From: an uncultured Pseudomonadota bacterium | Lineage (GTDB): Bacteria; Pseudomonadota; Gammaproteobacteria; Ga0077536 | Direction of reading: 5' to 3' | DNA length: 64,000 nt | Assembly (NCBI GenBank): GCA_903825645.1 | Contig: CAIKBL010000007.1 | Span: forward strand, 50,519 to 114,518 | Shown here: positions 15,114-25,218 of the stretch, one piece after another | Layout: the number at the start of each line of letters is the position of its first letter | Position numbering within the stretch: the first letter of the stretch is position 1 | Notes under the pieces: model-generated | Databases searched by the model: none | Told to the model about the DNA's origin: nothing | What the model saw: only the letters and a program-made list of their open reading frames with translations | Program-made: the position numbers and the translations under genes

Positions 15114-16095
15114 GATGAAGACTCAAGGCAAGGGCAAGGGCCGCGCGTAAGCTCCCGAGCTCCCCACGACCGGTACCTGCAAGCTCGAGTGCAGTACCGT
15201 GGTCTACGGAGGTCCGAATGAAGGGTAAGCCGAGGGTGACATTGACGGCATGGCCGAAGCCCAGGGCCTTCAGCACAGGCAATCCCTGATCGTGGAACAT
15301 GCTCACATAACCCGCATATTGCGTGCGTGTTCGCGGCGTAAAAGCGGTGTCCCCTGGTAGAGGACCGTCAATTTGCAGTCCGTTTGCGCGACACGCCTCG
15401 ATGGCTGGCACAATGATTTCGATTTCTTCGCGACCGAGATATCCGCCTTCTCCGGCATGCGGATTTAGTCCGCACACGGCAAGTCTGGGTGAACGGATCC
15501 CAAACGAACTTTCTAGGGCGTGAGCGACCGTCTGAATCGTGTAACACAGCCCCGCCGTCGTTAGGGCATCCGGGACCCGCCGTAACGGGAGGTGGGTGGT
15601 GGCGAGCGCGATACGCAATACGCCTGCTACCAACATCATGACCGGGACGCGGCCACCAGCGCGCTCCGCCAGAAACTCGGTATGTCCGGTGAACGGAAAC
15701 CCGGCAGCATTGATCACGCTTTTTTGGACCGGTCCGGTCACCAAGGCGTCGAATTCCCCCCGCAGGCAGCCGTCTGCGGCACGTTCGAGTGTCTGCAGAA
15801 CATAACGCGCGTTCCCTGCGTCCAGTATGCCAGGCACCACGGGGCGAGGTGCCTCGATATGCTCGATCCACAAACGACCCGCGCCGAGTGACGTGCGCCA
15901 CCCTGGATCGTAGGGTGACAGGGCCATCGGCCGCCCGAGTTGTTTTGCCCGCTCGTCCAGCACCGTGCGATCGCCGATGACGACAATTTCTGCGATGCCA
16001 TCAAAATCCGCGAGGCCCGCCACCAGATCCGGACCAATGCCGGCAGGTTCTCCCGGCGTTAGCGCGATCCTTGGCAATCGCCGTTCATGGTGCAT
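15100..16095 (-). CDS. pdxA: 4-hydroxythreonine-4-phosphate dehydrogenase
   Basis: PdxA oxidises 4-phospho-hydroxy-L-threonine in the pyridoxal phosphate pathway. The protein has the family signatures LTPGEPAGIGPDLV, TGPVQKSVINAAGFPFTGHTE (metal and substrate residues), TTHLPLR, CGLNPHAGEGG, FHDQGLPVLK and IRTSVDHGTALELAG. I prefer the ATG at 16095 (331 residues) because the family begins shortly before the ITPGEP-like motif; the frame also allows 16119. It overlaps surA upstream and ksgA downstream, the standard gammaproteobacterial gene order. Confidence 0.96.
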   Translation of the reverse strand: MHHERRLPRIALTPGEPAGIGPDLVAGLADFDGIAEIVVIGDRTVLDERAKQLGRPMALSPYDPGWRTSLGAGRLWIEHIEAPRPVVPGILDAGNARYVLQTLERAADGCLRGEFDALVTGPVQKSVINAAGFPFTGHTEFLAERAGGRVPVMMLVAGVLRIALATTHLPLRRVPDALTTAGLCYTIQTVAHALESSFGIRSPRLAVCGLNPHAGEGGYLGREEIEIIVPAIEACRANGLQIDGPLPGDTAFTPRTRTQYAGYVSMFHDQGLPVLKALGFGHAVNVTLGLPFIRTSVDHGTALELAGTGRGELGSLRAALALALSLHHGRT

Positions 16096-17371
16096 CCCGA
16101 TACTCAACGTAGGCGTCATCTCGGAGTTGGCGCTGCCAGTTCTGGAAAGCTTCCTCTCGTTTGCGCGCCATAATAGCCTCCCTGGCCTTGTTTCTCAGCA
16201 TTTCCCGCGTGCCGTCGTAGGAGCGCCGCGCGATGACCTGCAGGATGTGCCAGCCGAATTCACTGTGGAAAGGGGCACTCAGCGTACCGGGCTCTGTGGC
16301 CTGCATGACCTCCTCAAATTCCGGCACCATCTGTCCGGGACTGACCCAGCCCAAATCCCCCCCCTGTAAAGCGGAACCCCGATCATCGGAGTGGGTGCGT
16401 GCAAGGGCGGCGAAGTCCTCGCCATGCTCGACCCTGAGTAAGAGCTGACGAAGGCGAGAGATCGCCGTCTTTTCATCGATGAGCTGGCTTGGCATGATAA
16501 GGATGTGACGGACCTTGACCTGTTGGACCATGGTCTGTTTGCCTCCGCGCTTACCAAGCAGTTTGACAAAGTGATAGCCCGTTGGTCCCTTGATGACGTC
16601 GCTGCGCGCGTTGACAGCAAGGCCGCGCACGACTTCCGTGAAGAGGCTAGGGATTTCATCGATTTTTCGCCAACCGAGATCGCCCTTGTCCAGTGCGTCG
16701 GTGGCGTCAGACATGGAAACTGCGATGTCACCAAAATCTGCGCCATCCGCTAGACGAGTAGCTACCGTTTTTGCCTTATCCGCCGCTGCCGTGCGCTCCG
16801 CATCAGTCGCGGACGTCGGGATTGAGATCAAGATATGCGCAATATGGTATTCGTCACGACTTTCCCCGGCATCAGTCCCATTTCGGATCTCGTTATCAAT
16901 TTCTCGATCAGAAATTTGAATTTTTCGGTCGACCTCTTCATGTCTTAATTTCGCGACCATGATTTCTCGACGGATATCTTCCCGGAATTGGTTGAAATCG
17001 TAACCTTGGGAACTCAGGATTTCCTTGAACTGCTCCATGGAGACTTTGTTGTTCTTGGCAATGTCGTTAATCGCGAGATCGAGCTTTTCTTCGGTGACAT
17101 CAATGCCCATCTGTGCGGCAAGGTCGAGCTGCAGTTTCTGGCGGATGAGTCGGTCCATGACCTGACGTTCCAGCACCGCGATCGGCGGCAGCTCAGCGCC
17201 TTTCTCGCGCAGCTCGGCACGGACGCGCACCATCATCTGGTCGAGTTCGCTGCGCATGATGACATCATCGTCCACCACCGCGGTGATGCGATCGAGCTCC
17301 GCGCCTATGCCGCCGGCGCTACCGAGCAGCAAACACATTGAGAAAAGGATTCTTGTCACCATCAGCTTCAC
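16085..17371 (-). CDS. surA: periplasmic chaperone / peptidyl-prolyl isomerase SurA
   Basis: SurA escorts outer-membrane proteins, including LptD, through the periplasm. The 428-residue protein has a signal peptide (VTRILFSMCLLLGSAGGIGA), the N-terminal chaperone domain beginning DRITAVVDDDVIMRSEL, and two parvulin PPIase domains (around residues 170-280 with HIAHILIS, and 285-390 with VRHILIMP and GGDLGWVSPGQMV). The GTG at 17371 has GGAG six bases upstream and yields a compact signal peptide; an ATG at 17362 is the alternative. It lies 288 bp downstream of lptD on the same strand and overlaps pdxA. Confidence 0.96.
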   Translation of the reverse strand: MKLMVTRILFSMCLLLGSAGGIGAELDRITAVVDDDVIMRSELDQMMVRVRAELREKGAELPPIAVLERQVMDRLIRQKLQLDLAAQMGIDVTEEKLDLAINDIAKNNKVSMEQFKEILSSQGYDFNQFREDIRREIMVAKLRHEEVDRKIQISDREIDNEIRNGTDAGESRDEYHIAHILISIPTSATDAERTAAADKAKTVATRLADGADFGDIAVSMSDATDALDKGDLGWRKIDEIPSLFTEVVRGLAVNARSDVIKGPTGYHFVKLLGKRGGKQTMVQQVKVRHILIMPSQLIDEKTAISRLRQLLLRVEHGEDFAALARTHSDDRGSALQGGDLGWVSPGQMVPEFEEVMQATEPGTLSAPFHSEFGWHILQVIARRSYDGTREMLRNKAREAIMARKREEAFQNWQRQLRDDAYVEYRDAP

Positions 17372-17432
17372 TATCGTCTCCAGGGGGTACACCCCATCAA
17401 GCTATTTTTGCCCCGGGGAACGATTCCGCCAA

Positions 17433-17452
17433 ATCGAGCGTCATCGCTCGAT
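17433..17452. repeat. hairpin between lptD and surA
   Basis: ATCGAGCG (17433-17440) and CGCTCGAT (17445-17452) form a perfect 8-bp stem with a 4-base loop in the 288-bp lptD-surA gap. There is no strong T-run on the minus strand after it, so it may be a weak attenuator or an mRNA processing structure rather than a terminator. Confidence 0.45.
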
Positions 17453-17659
17453 GAGTCCACGCCACTCTACCTATAAAGGTGACAGAGGGAGTCTCGCGAA
17501 CGCCACTCAGTGGATTCGTTATTCCCCGGTGCACGACGGATTCTAAACCGAAACCCGATCTTTTAGTTCGGTTTCACCGGTAGCCGGGCACTCGATGGGC
17601 AGGGGGCGCTGCGGCGCACCGATAGCACACCGTTGGCGGGTGCATGTGGCGTGCTTAGA

Positions 17660-20026
17660 TTAGAAGAACGGGTCAAAGCCCGGAAGATTGTGGGTCAGGA
17701 AAGACGATGCACTATGGCCGATTCCTGCTAACCCCTTCAGCTCCACTTCCACCCCGAACGTGCTTGCCGCTACGCCTTGTGCGGTGGCGATATAACGACG
17801 TGAGAAGACCCGGAAGCCCCAGCAGCAATCCTCGTACTCCAAGCCGGCGAGGGTTTCAGGAGAATTGCCAGCGCGTAGGGAGTGCGACCAGATCCCGACC
17901 ACGCTCAAGTTTTCCGTCATGGGCAGTCTGAACGAAATATCGGCTTGTTCAATCGTCGCGACGGTCTGCTGTGCGGCCCGCGTAAAGTGATAGCCGAGGT
18001 TAATGATGGTCGCGTTATCACGCGGCTCATAACGCAGTGAGACGGCGGTTTTGTTGAAGCGATTATCAGCCGGACTAAATTGCACGGTCTGTCGTGCTGT
18101 CCAGTTGTCGACAAAGTTGCTCGCAACCTCAGCGACAAAATCCGAGGAGGGATTTTGGGTAACGGCAACACCGGGAATGGTCACGTCGAGTGGCCTGAAA
18201 TAGTAGATTTGCCCAATGCTCGTTCTCAAGATCTCGCGCCCAGAGGTCAGACTGAAATCGCTCGATTGGAGGGCGATGACGAGTTGATTAGCATCGCCCT
18301 GTCGATCGTGACCGGAAAATCGGTTGGGTTGAAACAGGTTCAGGAACTGAAAATCGATGAGTCCCGTGTCAAAGATGGGGTATTGGTTCTGATTTTGCTT
18401 AGGTACCAAAAGATAAAAAAGATGAGGCTCCAGCGTTTGCAGTATGCCCTCGCCAAAGAAATCCGTCCGGCGCTCAAAAAACAGCTGACTCTCGAAACTC
18501 AGCGTTGGTACGGCACGGAACAACTCGGATTTGAACGCTTGGGCATTCGCTCTATTAGTAATGTTCAACACATCCAGTACCGTCGGGACTCCCCCGCTAT
18601 TGCTCGTGCCGGTAGCAATATTGGTGATGTTCGGCTGAGAAGTGGTGTCGGTATTGCCGAGATAATAATCGGTCATGCGCACGCCGATGGTCGGCTTTAC
18701 GATAGCCCAGGATTGGACGAACGGCAGTGCGATACTGGGGTCGAGCTCGACGCGTGCGCCCGAGACGGCATTCGGTTTCTGAAAATAAGCGACGTCCGCG
18801 AGCCCCAAAAAATAGGGCTGTAGGTTCACCAAGGGGAAGAGGCTGGTGGCGGTTATTTCAGGGAGCCGTCTATAAGGGCCCAGCGACGCGGGAATGGCAC
18901 TGTCCACGTTTTGATACGACTGGATCCAGCCCTGAACTAGGACTTTCCCAGGCAGGGTGTACATCGTATTAATATGCCGATCGAGATATGACTGGCTACT
19001 CGCGCCGAGACTCCCACCGAGATCTTCAAAGTATCTCGAGTCGGAAACGTTCTGGAATAAAACGTTCACGGTGCCAGTCTTCTCCGCGAAGTACTGTTGG
19101 TGCGTCAGGTTGATTGCGTAGCGATTGGCTCCGTTTAGCTGGCGATCGTCAGGCAGGGCTTCAATTTCCAGTTCGCTTGTTGATGAGCGGCTGAGATAGC
19201 GGTAATCCGCGCCGAGTCCTTCTCCCCGATCGGAAATAATACGCGGAATGAGGAGCAAATCCTGATTGGCGGCCAGGTTGAAATAATAAGGCACACGAAT
19301 ATCGGAGCCGCCGGTCCGATCGGTCTGCAATGAAGGTATCAAGAACCCGGTTTTCCGATCGTTGCTTAAGGGGAAACTGAAGGTCGGTAGATAGAACACC
19401 GTCGTGCCGAGGACTTTGATGCGGACATGCGTGGCATACCCCGTGCTGTCACCCTGGTCGAACGTCATTTTAGGAGCGGTCAGAAGCCAGACCTCCCCAT
19501 GCGGTTTCTTGGTCGCCGGACAAGTCGTGTACTCGACATTCTCGAGATAGGTCATGTTCGCTTTATCGTCGTGGCGTATGCGCGTGGCTTTGCCGCGCCC
19601 CGCGCGATTCGCGAGCCAGAATCGGCCACGCTCGAGGCGTGAATAGTGTGCATCATCGTCCACCAGCATGTGCTCGCCCTGCCAGACAAATTCCCGACCC
19701 CAAAACGTGGCGTTGCCCTCTGCGGATCCTACGTGTGTTGACTGATCGTAGTGCACCGTATCGGCGATGAGCGCCTTATCTTCCTGGATGAATTCAGCAT
19801 TGCCGATGAAATCGGTTGTTTCCTTATCAATGGCCCGTGCGCTTTCGGCGCGGATCTCGGTGCTGCCTGTCGCGATCCGATTATTCGAATACTCAGGCCG
19901 TAACGGCACGACATGGTCGACAGGGCATAGCCACCAATATTCTTCGGGTGGTCGATCCACTCGCGAAGCGGGTGCGGCTTGCGAAAGGAGCGCGAGCAGA
20001 AGGGTGAGCGTGATTTCTTTGTGCAT
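17660..20026 (-). CDS. lptD: LPS-assembly outer-membrane protein LptD
   Basis: LptD forms the outer-membrane barrel that, with LptE, inserts lipopolysaccharide into the outer leaflet. The 788-residue protein has a signal peptide (about 1-20), an N-terminal periplasmic OstA/jellyroll domain (GNAEFIQEDKALIADTVHYD, then GNATFWG), and a long beta-rich barrel. Disulfide cysteines are present: one at WWLCPVDH, one at YTTCPATKKPHGE, and the adjacent pair YEDCCWGF near the C-terminus. The protein ends in FF, a typical outer-membrane C-terminal aromatic. It heads the lptD-surA-pdxA-ksgA series. A long antisense open frame inside it (18080-18823) is a shadow. Confidence 0.96.
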   Translation of the reverse strand: MHKEITLTLLLALLSQAAPASRVDRPPEEYWWLCPVDHVVPLRPEYSNNRIATGSTEIRAESARAIDKETTDFIGNAEFIQEDKALIADTVHYDQSTHVGSAEGNATFWGREFVWQGEHMLVDDDAHYSRLERGRFWLANRAGRGKATRIRHDDKANMTYLENVEYTTCPATKKPHGEVWLLTAPKMTFDQGDSTGYATHVRIKVLGTTVFYLPTFSFPLSNDRKTGFLIPSLQTDRTGGSDIRVPYYFNLAANQDLLLIPRIISDRGEGLGADYRYLSRSSTSELEIEALPDDRQLNGANRYAINLTHQQYFAEKTGTVNVLFQNVSDSRYFEDLGGSLGASSQSYLDRHINTMYTLPGKVLVQGWIQSYQNVDSAIPASLGPYRRLPEITATSLFPLVNLQPYFLGLADVAYFQKPNAVSGARVELDPSIALPFVQSWAIVKPTIGVRMTDYYLGNTDTTSQPNITNIATGTSNSGGVPTVLDVLNITNRANAQAFKSELFRAVPTLSFESQLFFERRTDFFGEGILQTLEPHLFYLLVPKQNQNQYPIFDTGLIDFQFLNLFQPNRFSGHDRQGDANQLVIALQSSDFSLTSGREILRTSIGQIYYFRPLDVTIPGVAVTQNPSSDFVAEVASNFVDNWTARQTVQFSPADNRFNKTAVSLRYEPRDNATIINLGYHFTRAAQQTVATIEQADISFRLPMTENLSVVGIWSHSLRAGNSPETLAGLEYEDCCWGFRVFSRRYIATAQGVAASTFGVEVELKGLAGIGHSASSFLTHNLPGFDPFF

Positions 20027-20484
20027 GGAGTTTTACGCTGCGCATCGACAGCGGGCTCGTAAAGTCGCACATGTCGACGGAGGGTTCAACTGACTTCGGC
20101 AAGATTAGCGTCGGTTTCTGTCACGCGTTTTTTGGTGACGCCAACAAGATGTGTCCCAAGTCGATGTGTTCTTGTGGCGGACGGGATGGACGTAACTTCG
20201 CGTGATACATGAGAAGGAATCGGTAACCATCTGCACAATAGGAGATCACGAAAAAATCTTGAGTATTTAATCGGTAATTCCGCTGTGGGCATCGGATACG
20301 AGAGCATGCTTATAGATGCAATGAATTAACACCGATAACTTACTGAAGTTGAGCGGACGCGGGTCGCATCGAGCCTGTTTTATTCCGATGGGTGGCGTTA
20401 GACCCGGGTAACCGGTTAGACCGATCGTCTTCCGCTTGACGACGTTATCAACGCGCAGGCGCATGGCACCGCATGTGGCTTCGA
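20027..20484. other. intergenic region upstream of lptD
   Basis: These 458 bp separate lptD from the Lon-N gene, both on the minus strand. I find no tRNA, no clear terminator and no family-bearing open frame; the small minus-strand frames (20086-20307, 20267-20464) lack recognisable motifs. The lptD promoter should be here but was not resolved. Confidence 0.4.
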
Positions 20485-21096
20485 TTAGTGTCGTGTCGCG
20501 CGGACTGCCAGCAGTGCACCCAAGATGGATTCGATCGCGGAAAGTAACTGCGCGTCGTCGTTGAGCCCCAAAAGAGCCACTTTCTCTGCGATCGGCAGCG
20601 GTAGCAGGGCGGCTATTCGGTAGGCGATTTGGACTGTCATTAACGTGTCAGTCGACAAAGTTTCGCCGGTTGCAGTTGTTTCTTCGTGTATACGCTGAAG
20701 AAACGCTTTCAACTCTTTATATTTTTCGGGCGCGACGATGCTGGCCGGTGGGGTCAACCATTCGACTTCGGCTGTGATGAGTTGGTGAGGTGCGGCGTGC
20801 TGTGATGTGATCCTGAAGCGATCGCGCCCCTGGACTAAAATATTGAGGAGTCCGTTTTCCCCCCGACTCCAGTCGACGATTGTCCCATAGGTGCCGATTT
20901 CGAAAGGAATAGCCGCATGGCCGGCTTCTTGTCCCTGCCGAATCGGGACAACGCCGAAACCACTCTCCGTGCGAAGGCAGTCCCGAACCAAATCCACGTA
21001 ACGTGTTTCGAATATCTGAAGGGGCAACAGGCCGTCCGGGAAGAGCACAGTCTGCAAAGGGAAAAGCGCAATCCGCGTTGGTCTGCTGGGACTCAT
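20485..21096 (-). CDS. LON peptidase substrate-binding (N-terminal) domain protein
   Basis: The 203-residue protein consists only of the N-terminal substrate-binding domain of Lon protease: IALFPLQTVLFPDGLLPLQIFETRY at the start, then GVVPIR, GTYGTIVDW and GRDRFRI, ending with a helical part. There is no AAA or protease domain, which is normal for this stand-alone family in proteobacteria. Function is not established; related domains bind unfolded or substrate peptides, and cereblon uses a similar fold. The ATG at 21096 lies 6 bp after the mpl stop, so it is probably co-transcribed with mpl. Confidence 0.88.
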   Translation of the reverse strand: MSPSRPTRIALFPLQTVLFPDGLLPLQIFETRYVDLVRDCLRTESGFGVVPIRQGQEAGHAAIPFEIGTYGTIVDWSRGENGLLNILVQGRDRFRITSQHAAPHQLITAEVEWLTPPASIVAPEKYKELKAFLQRIHEETTATGETLSTDTLMTVQIAYRIAALLPLPIAEKVALLGLNDDAQLLSAIESILGALLAVRATRH

Positions 21097-21102
21097 GTTG
21101 AT

Positions 21103-22467
21103 TCAGTTGGCCAATGCCGTGAGTAGCTGTTGATGGATCCCGCCGAAATCGCCATTGCTCATGATCAGTACGTGTGATCCGGGCGTTGCGAGACTTAGGA
21201 GCGCCTGTAGTAACGCGTCGGGCGTATGACAGGCAAGCGCACGGCCCGGCAGAGCGTCGCAAACTGCGGTGACATCCCAGCCTAGGTTGGGCGGGGCGAA
21301 GAGCACGCTCATATCCGCGGCATTCAGGGCCGGCGCAAGGGCCTCATGCAGAACACCCATGCGCAGCGTGTTCGACCGCGGTTCCAAAACCGCGATGATT
21401 CGCGCCTTGCCGATCCGTTCGCGCAGCGCTTGCAACGTGGCCCGAATAGCGGTCGGGTGGTGGGCAAAATCGTCATACACGGTCACACCACGAACGACAC
21501 CCAATGTTTGCAGCCGCCGTTTGACGCTGCGGAAAGCTTCCACTGCCGCCATTGCCTGTGCAGCCGGGATGCCGATTTCGACCGCGCCGGCGATTGCAGC
21601 GAGCGCGTTCATCGCATTATGACGTCCGGCAAGTGGGGTCACGAGGGGCCTACTCTCGGCTCCGCTGGGCAGGGAAATCGCATACGGTCCCGGCTTAACG
21701 CCTGGGATCTCCTGTAGACGCCAATCAGTGTCCCCTTCCGTGCCGAAGGTGATCTGTCGGCTCCATAATCCCCGGGTCAAGGTGGCGGCAATGGCGGGCT
21801 CGTCGCGGTTCCAGACGATGACGCCACGTCCGGGCACGGTACGCACGAGGTGGTGGAATTGCGTCTGGATGGCGTCGAGATCGCGGAAAATGTCCGCGTG
21901 GTCAAATTCAAGGTTGTTGAGGATGAGTGTATCCGGGTGGTAATGCACAAACTTGGAGCGCTTATCGAAGAAAGCGGTGTCGTACTCGTCGGCTTCGATG
22001 ACGAAGTATTCGCTTTGGCCAAGGCGCGCTGGGCAACCGAAATTCTCGGGGATCCCGCCAATCAGGAACCCAGGCGCTCGTCCGCAAGCGTCTAATATCC
22101 AGGCCAGCAGGCTCGATGTCGTCGTTTTGCCGTGCGTACCGGCAATGGCCAGGACGTGGCGATCGCGCAATACCTGGTCAGCCAACCAGGCCGGCCCCGA
22201 CACGTAAGGGATTCGGTCGTTCAGCACGGCCTCTACGAGCGGGTTGCCTCGACTGAGCGCGTTACCAATAACCACAAGGTCGGGACGCGGCAATAGATGA
22301 GCAACATCCCATCCGAGACGAATGTCTATTTCAGCGGCGGCCAGAAAATCGCTCATGGGCGGATAAATGTGTGCATCGGAGCCGGACACGGTGTGCCCTT
22401 GCTCACGGGCCAGCGCAGCGAGTCCCGCCATGAATGTGCCGCAGATCCCAAGGATGTGCAAATGCAT
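21103..22467 (-). CDS. mpl: UDP-N-acetylmuramate:L-Ala-gamma-D-Glu-meso-DAP ligase
   Basis: Mpl joins recycled murein tripeptide to UDP-MurNAc, allowing reuse of cell-wall fragments in Gram-negative bacteria. The 454-residue protein is a Mur ligase: N-terminal HILGICGTFMAGLA (Mpl-type; MurC has GIGGxGMSG), ATP-binding GTHGKTTTSSLLAWI (about 107-121), EADEYDTAFFDKRSKF (diagnostic of Mpl), and C-terminal DDFAHHPTAI. Length is normal for Mpl. It precedes the Lon-N gene by 6 bp and follows ispG by 55 bp on the same strand. Confidence 0.96.
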   Translation of the reverse strand: MHLHILGICGTFMAGLAALAREQGHTVSGSDAHIYPPMSDFLAAAEIDIRLGWDVAHLLPRPDLVVIGNALSRGNPLVEAVLNDRIPYVSGPAWLADQVLRDRHVLAIAGTHGKTTTSSLLAWILDACGRAPGFLIGGIPENFGCPARLGQSEYFVIEADEYDTAFFDKRSKFVHYHPDTLILNNLEFDHADIFRDLDAIQTQFHHLVRTVPGRGVIVWNRDEPAIAATLTRGLWSRQITFGTEGDTDWRLQEIPGVKPGPYAISLPSGAESRPLVTPLAGRHNAMNALAAIAGAVEIGIPAAQAMAAVEAFRSVKRRLQTLGVVRGVTVYDDFAHHPTAIRATLQALRERIGKARIIAVLEPRSNTLRMGVLHEALAPALNAADMSVLFAPPNLGWDVTAVCDALPGRALACHTPDALLQALLSLATPGSHVLIMSNGDFGGIHQQLLTALAN

Positions 22468-22522
22468 GGGACGCCGGTCTCGTGCTGTGGGTGTCGGGAT
22501 CAGGTGCGTGGTATCGGCCGAC

Positions 22523-23776
22523 TCACGCGGAGACTGCTTGCGTAGGGTGTCCAGTGCCGTAATGTGATTTTACGTAATCGTTCAGAATGGATTTGAATTC
22601 CACCGCGATATTTTCTCCGCGGAGCGTCATGACTTTTTCCCCATCAATGAACACCGGTGCGGCGGGGGTTTCGCCCGTGCCGGGGAGACTGATCCCGATA
22701 TTGGCGTGTTTACTCTCCCCCGGTCCGTTCACGATGCACCCCATTACTGCCAGCGTCATCGTCTCCACGCCGGGGTATTGTTCGCGCCAAATCGGCATTT
22801 CGGTCCGAACATAGGTCTGAATTTCTTCGGCCAGTTCCTGAAACACCGTACTGGTCGTACGTCCGCACCCCGGGCACGCGGTGACGAGCGGAGTGAAGGA
22901 GCGGAGCCCCATAGTTTGCAGGAGCTCCTGGGCCACAATCACTTCGCGCGACCGGTCTCCGCCAGGCTCCGGTGTCAGTGAGACCCGAATGGTATCTCCG
23001 ATACCTTGTTGCAGCAAAATGGCCATGGCGGCGGTAGAGGCCACGATACCTTTTGATCCCATGCCCGCCTCGGTCAGCCCGAGATGCAGCGCATAATTAC
23101 ATCGCCGAGCCAGCTCGCCATAAACGGCGATCAGATCCTGAACGCCGCTGACCTTACAGGAGAGCACGATCTGATCTCGCGAAAGCCCCAGTTCTTCTGC
23201 CTTGCCAGCGCTCAGCAATGCCGATTCAATCAATGCCTCGCGGGTGATTTCCGCGGCACTACGCGGGTTGGGCAGTTTGGCATTCTCGTCCATCATGCGC
23301 ACGACGAGTGCCGGATCAAGACTTCCCCAGTTCACGCCAATGCGCACCGGTTTTTTTCGCGCGATGGCGACTTCAATCATCGTGGAGAATTGGCTATCTC
23401 GCTTGCGGCCAAACCCGACATTTCCGGGGTTAATTCGGTATTTGGCGAGCGCCTCTGCGCAAGACGGATATTTTGTGAGCAGGACGTGACCATTGTAGTG
23501 GAAGTCCCCGATCAGCGGGACGCGGCAGCCAACGGCATCTAGGCGATCCCGGATACGTCCGACCTGCTCTGCGGCCTTCTCCGTGTCGACAGTAATGCGC
23601 ACGAGTTCTGAACCTGCAACGGCCAGTTGCTGTATTTGTTTGGCGGTGGCCGCCGCATCAGCGGTATCGGTATTGGTCATGGATTGGACCACAATAGGCG
23701 CGTCTCCACCCAAGGTGATCCCTCCTATTTTTACCGCAACACTGGGGCGACGCTGGCAATTCGGCTGCATGCTCAT
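22523..23776 (-). CDS. ispG: 4-hydroxy-3-methylbut-2-enyl-diphosphate synthase
   Basis: IspG (GcpE) converts MEcPP to HMBPP in the MEP isoprenoid pathway using a [4Fe-4S] cluster. The protein has [26 protein letters not shown] and the cluster cysteines in ACPGCGRTT and [10 protein letters not shown]. The frame reaches 23833, but MSMQPN at 23776 gives about 417 residues, nearer the usual bacterial length. Other MEP genes in the window are dxs (49287) and ispH (62055). Together they supply IspB and the squalene/hopanoid branch. Confidence 0.96.
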   Translation of the reverse strand: MSMQPNCQRRPSVAVKIGGITLGGDAPIVVQSMTNTDTADAAATAKQIQQLAVAGSELVRITVDTEKAAEQVGRIRDRLDAVGCRVPLIGDFHYNGHVLLTKYPSCAEALAKYRINPGNVGFGRKRDSQFSTMIEVAIARKKPVRIGVNWGSLDPALVVRMMDENAKLPNPRSAAEITREALIESALLSAGKAEELGLSRDQIVLSCKVSGVQDLIAVYGELARRCNYALHLGLTEAGMGSKGIVASTAAMAILLQQGIGDTIRVSLTPEPGGDRSREVIVAQELLQTMGLRSFTPLVTACPGCGRTTSTVFQELAEEIQTYVRTEMPIWREQYPGVETMTLAVMGCIVNGPGESKHANIGISLPGTGETPAAPVFIDGEKVMTLRGENIAVEFKSILNDYVKSHYGTGHPTQAVSA

Positions 23777-23935
23777 GAGAGTTTTTGTCCGTGACGTGGG
23801 GGTGCGCCCGCAACCTGCGGAGCGATGGCACAATTCTAGCGCAGGCCCGTCGCAGGCACTACTTGTGTGGCGGCAAACACCGTATCAATTTTATCCCGTA
23901 GCCGACATCGCTCCACTTGATCGATAGGCAGGGGA

Positions 23936-24628
23936 TTAGGCGGCGGTCAGTCGTTCCAAGCGATAACCGTGCTGGTAGATGGAGGATAATTTCCAGCCGG
24001 TCTCCGTTGCCAGCAGTAGCTTGGCACGTATTCTGCTGACATGCGTGTCCACTGTTCGAGTATTGATGTCCGGGTTTCGCCCCCAAACGCTCTCCAAAAT
24101 GTGCGCCCGAGAGAGGACCCGACCGATGTTGCGGAACAGGAAAACCACTAGCTCGTATTCTTTTTGCGTGACATCAACCCGTGTGCCACATTTTTTGACT
24201 TCATGGTTGCTGAGGTCGATGAGAAAGGGGTCGAAAGTGATGACGACTTGGCCTTCTTCGAGGGCTGAAAGCCGACGGACGACCGCGTGTAGGCGTGCCA
24301 GTAGCTCCCTTTGTTTGGCGGGCTTGACGATATAGTCGTCCGCCCCTTGTTCTAGCGCACGCACGATGTCTTCCTCGTTATCCCGAGCGGTGACGAACAG
24401 CACCGGGATCCGCCACTCGAAATTCTGTCGCACCCAGCGCAGGACTTCATAGCCGTCAAGATCGGGCACCAGCCAATCTAGAATCAGAATGTCAAAGCTG
24501 TCGTGTCTGATGTTGCGCACGAACTGCTTGCCCGAGCGAAAATGTTCGCAGCTATGGCCCGATGCTTTTAGCCAAGCGATGAACAGATTAGCCTGATCCT
24601 GATCATCTTCCAGTAGCGCTACTCTCAC
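23936..24628 (-). CDS. OmpR/PhoB-family response regulator (orphan)
   Basis: A 230-residue two-domain regulator. The receiver domain has the acidic pair in LLEDDQ, phosphoacceptor Asp51 (ILDWLVPDLDG), Thr in FVTARD and Lys in IVKPAK. The C-terminal winged helix has LTQKE-type VTQKEYELVVFLFRN, the recognition helix NTRTVDTHVSRIRAKL and the wing SIYQHGYRL. No histidine kinase gene is adjacent: the neighbours are ispG and, divergently, msrB. Its signal and targets are therefore unknown. Confidence 0.93.
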   Translation of the reverse strand: MRVALLEDDQDQANLFIAWLKASGHSCEHFRSGKQFVRNIRHDSFDILILDWLVPDLDGYEVLRWVRQNFEWRIPVLFVTARDNEEDIVRALEQGADDYIVKPAKQRELLARLHAVVRRLSALEEGQVVITFDPFLIDLSNHEVKKCGTRVDVTQKEYELVVFLFRNIGRVLSRAHILESVWGRNPDINTRTVDTHVSRIRAKLLLATETGWKLSSIYQHGYRLERLTAA

Positions 24629-24823
24629 GGTCGTCTCCCTGTCGCCAGTAGGCGTTCATTTTCAGCAATACGTCGTGCGGCGGATGTCGGCAGCCGGCTA
24701 TAATGTGCAGCGATTGGGCGCGGCTGAGCCAATCTGGGAGCCTCGTCCGAACCCCTCCGTCGTTGAGTAGCGGCACGGGGGGCACTAAATTTAATGTTAG
24801 CCGGCAGAACCCGGAGGTGTGGT

Positions 24824-25216
24824 GTGAGTAAAGTCGAGAAAACGGATGCTGAATGGCGTGAGCAACTCAGTTCCTTGGAGTACGTGGTTTGCCGCGAACA
24901 CGGCACTGAACGTCCCTTTACCGGGGAGTACAACGCGTGCAAAAAAAATGGCGAATATCTGTGCAAATGCTGCGGAGCGGCATTGTTTGATTCGGCTCAG
25001 AAATATGATTCAGGCAGTGGGTGGCCCAGTTTTTGGGAGGCGGGATCTGCGGCACATGTCGTGACCCGCGAGGATCGCAGCCATGGCATGACACGGGTCG
25101 AAGCGCTGTGTGCCAATTGCGGGGCTCATCTGGGGCACGTCTTTCCGGATGGTCCGCAGCCGACTGGGACCCGCTACTGCATTAATTCAGTCTCACTTAA
25201 TTTGAAGGAGCGCTAG
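24824..25216 (+). CDS. msrB: peptide-methionine (R)-S-oxide reductase
   Basis: MsrB reduces methionine-R-sulfoxide in proteins. The protein (130 residues from the GTG at 24824) shows RPFTGEYNACKKNGEYLCKCCGAALFDS, the zinc-binding pairs C-x2-C (CKCC and CANC), SGWPSFW and the catalytic TRYCINSVSLNL (Cys in RYCIN). GGAGG at 24813-24817 sits six bases before the GTG, which decides the start over the in-frame ATG at 24794. It is followed at once by the TusA-like gene (2-bp gap), suggesting an oxidative-sulfur pairing. Confidence 0.95.
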   Translation: MSKVEKTDAEWREQLSSLEYVVCREHGTERPFTGEYNACKKNGEYLCKCCGAALFDSAQKYDSGSGWPSFWEAGSAAHVVTREDRSHGMTRVEALCANCGAHLGHVFPDGPQPTGTRYCINSVSLNLKER

Positions 25217-25218
25217 GC

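Noticed and set aside
18080..18823. 247-codon plus-strand open frame within lptD
   Set aside because: It is wholly antisense to lptD, has no recognisable domain and reflects the codon bias of the real gene.
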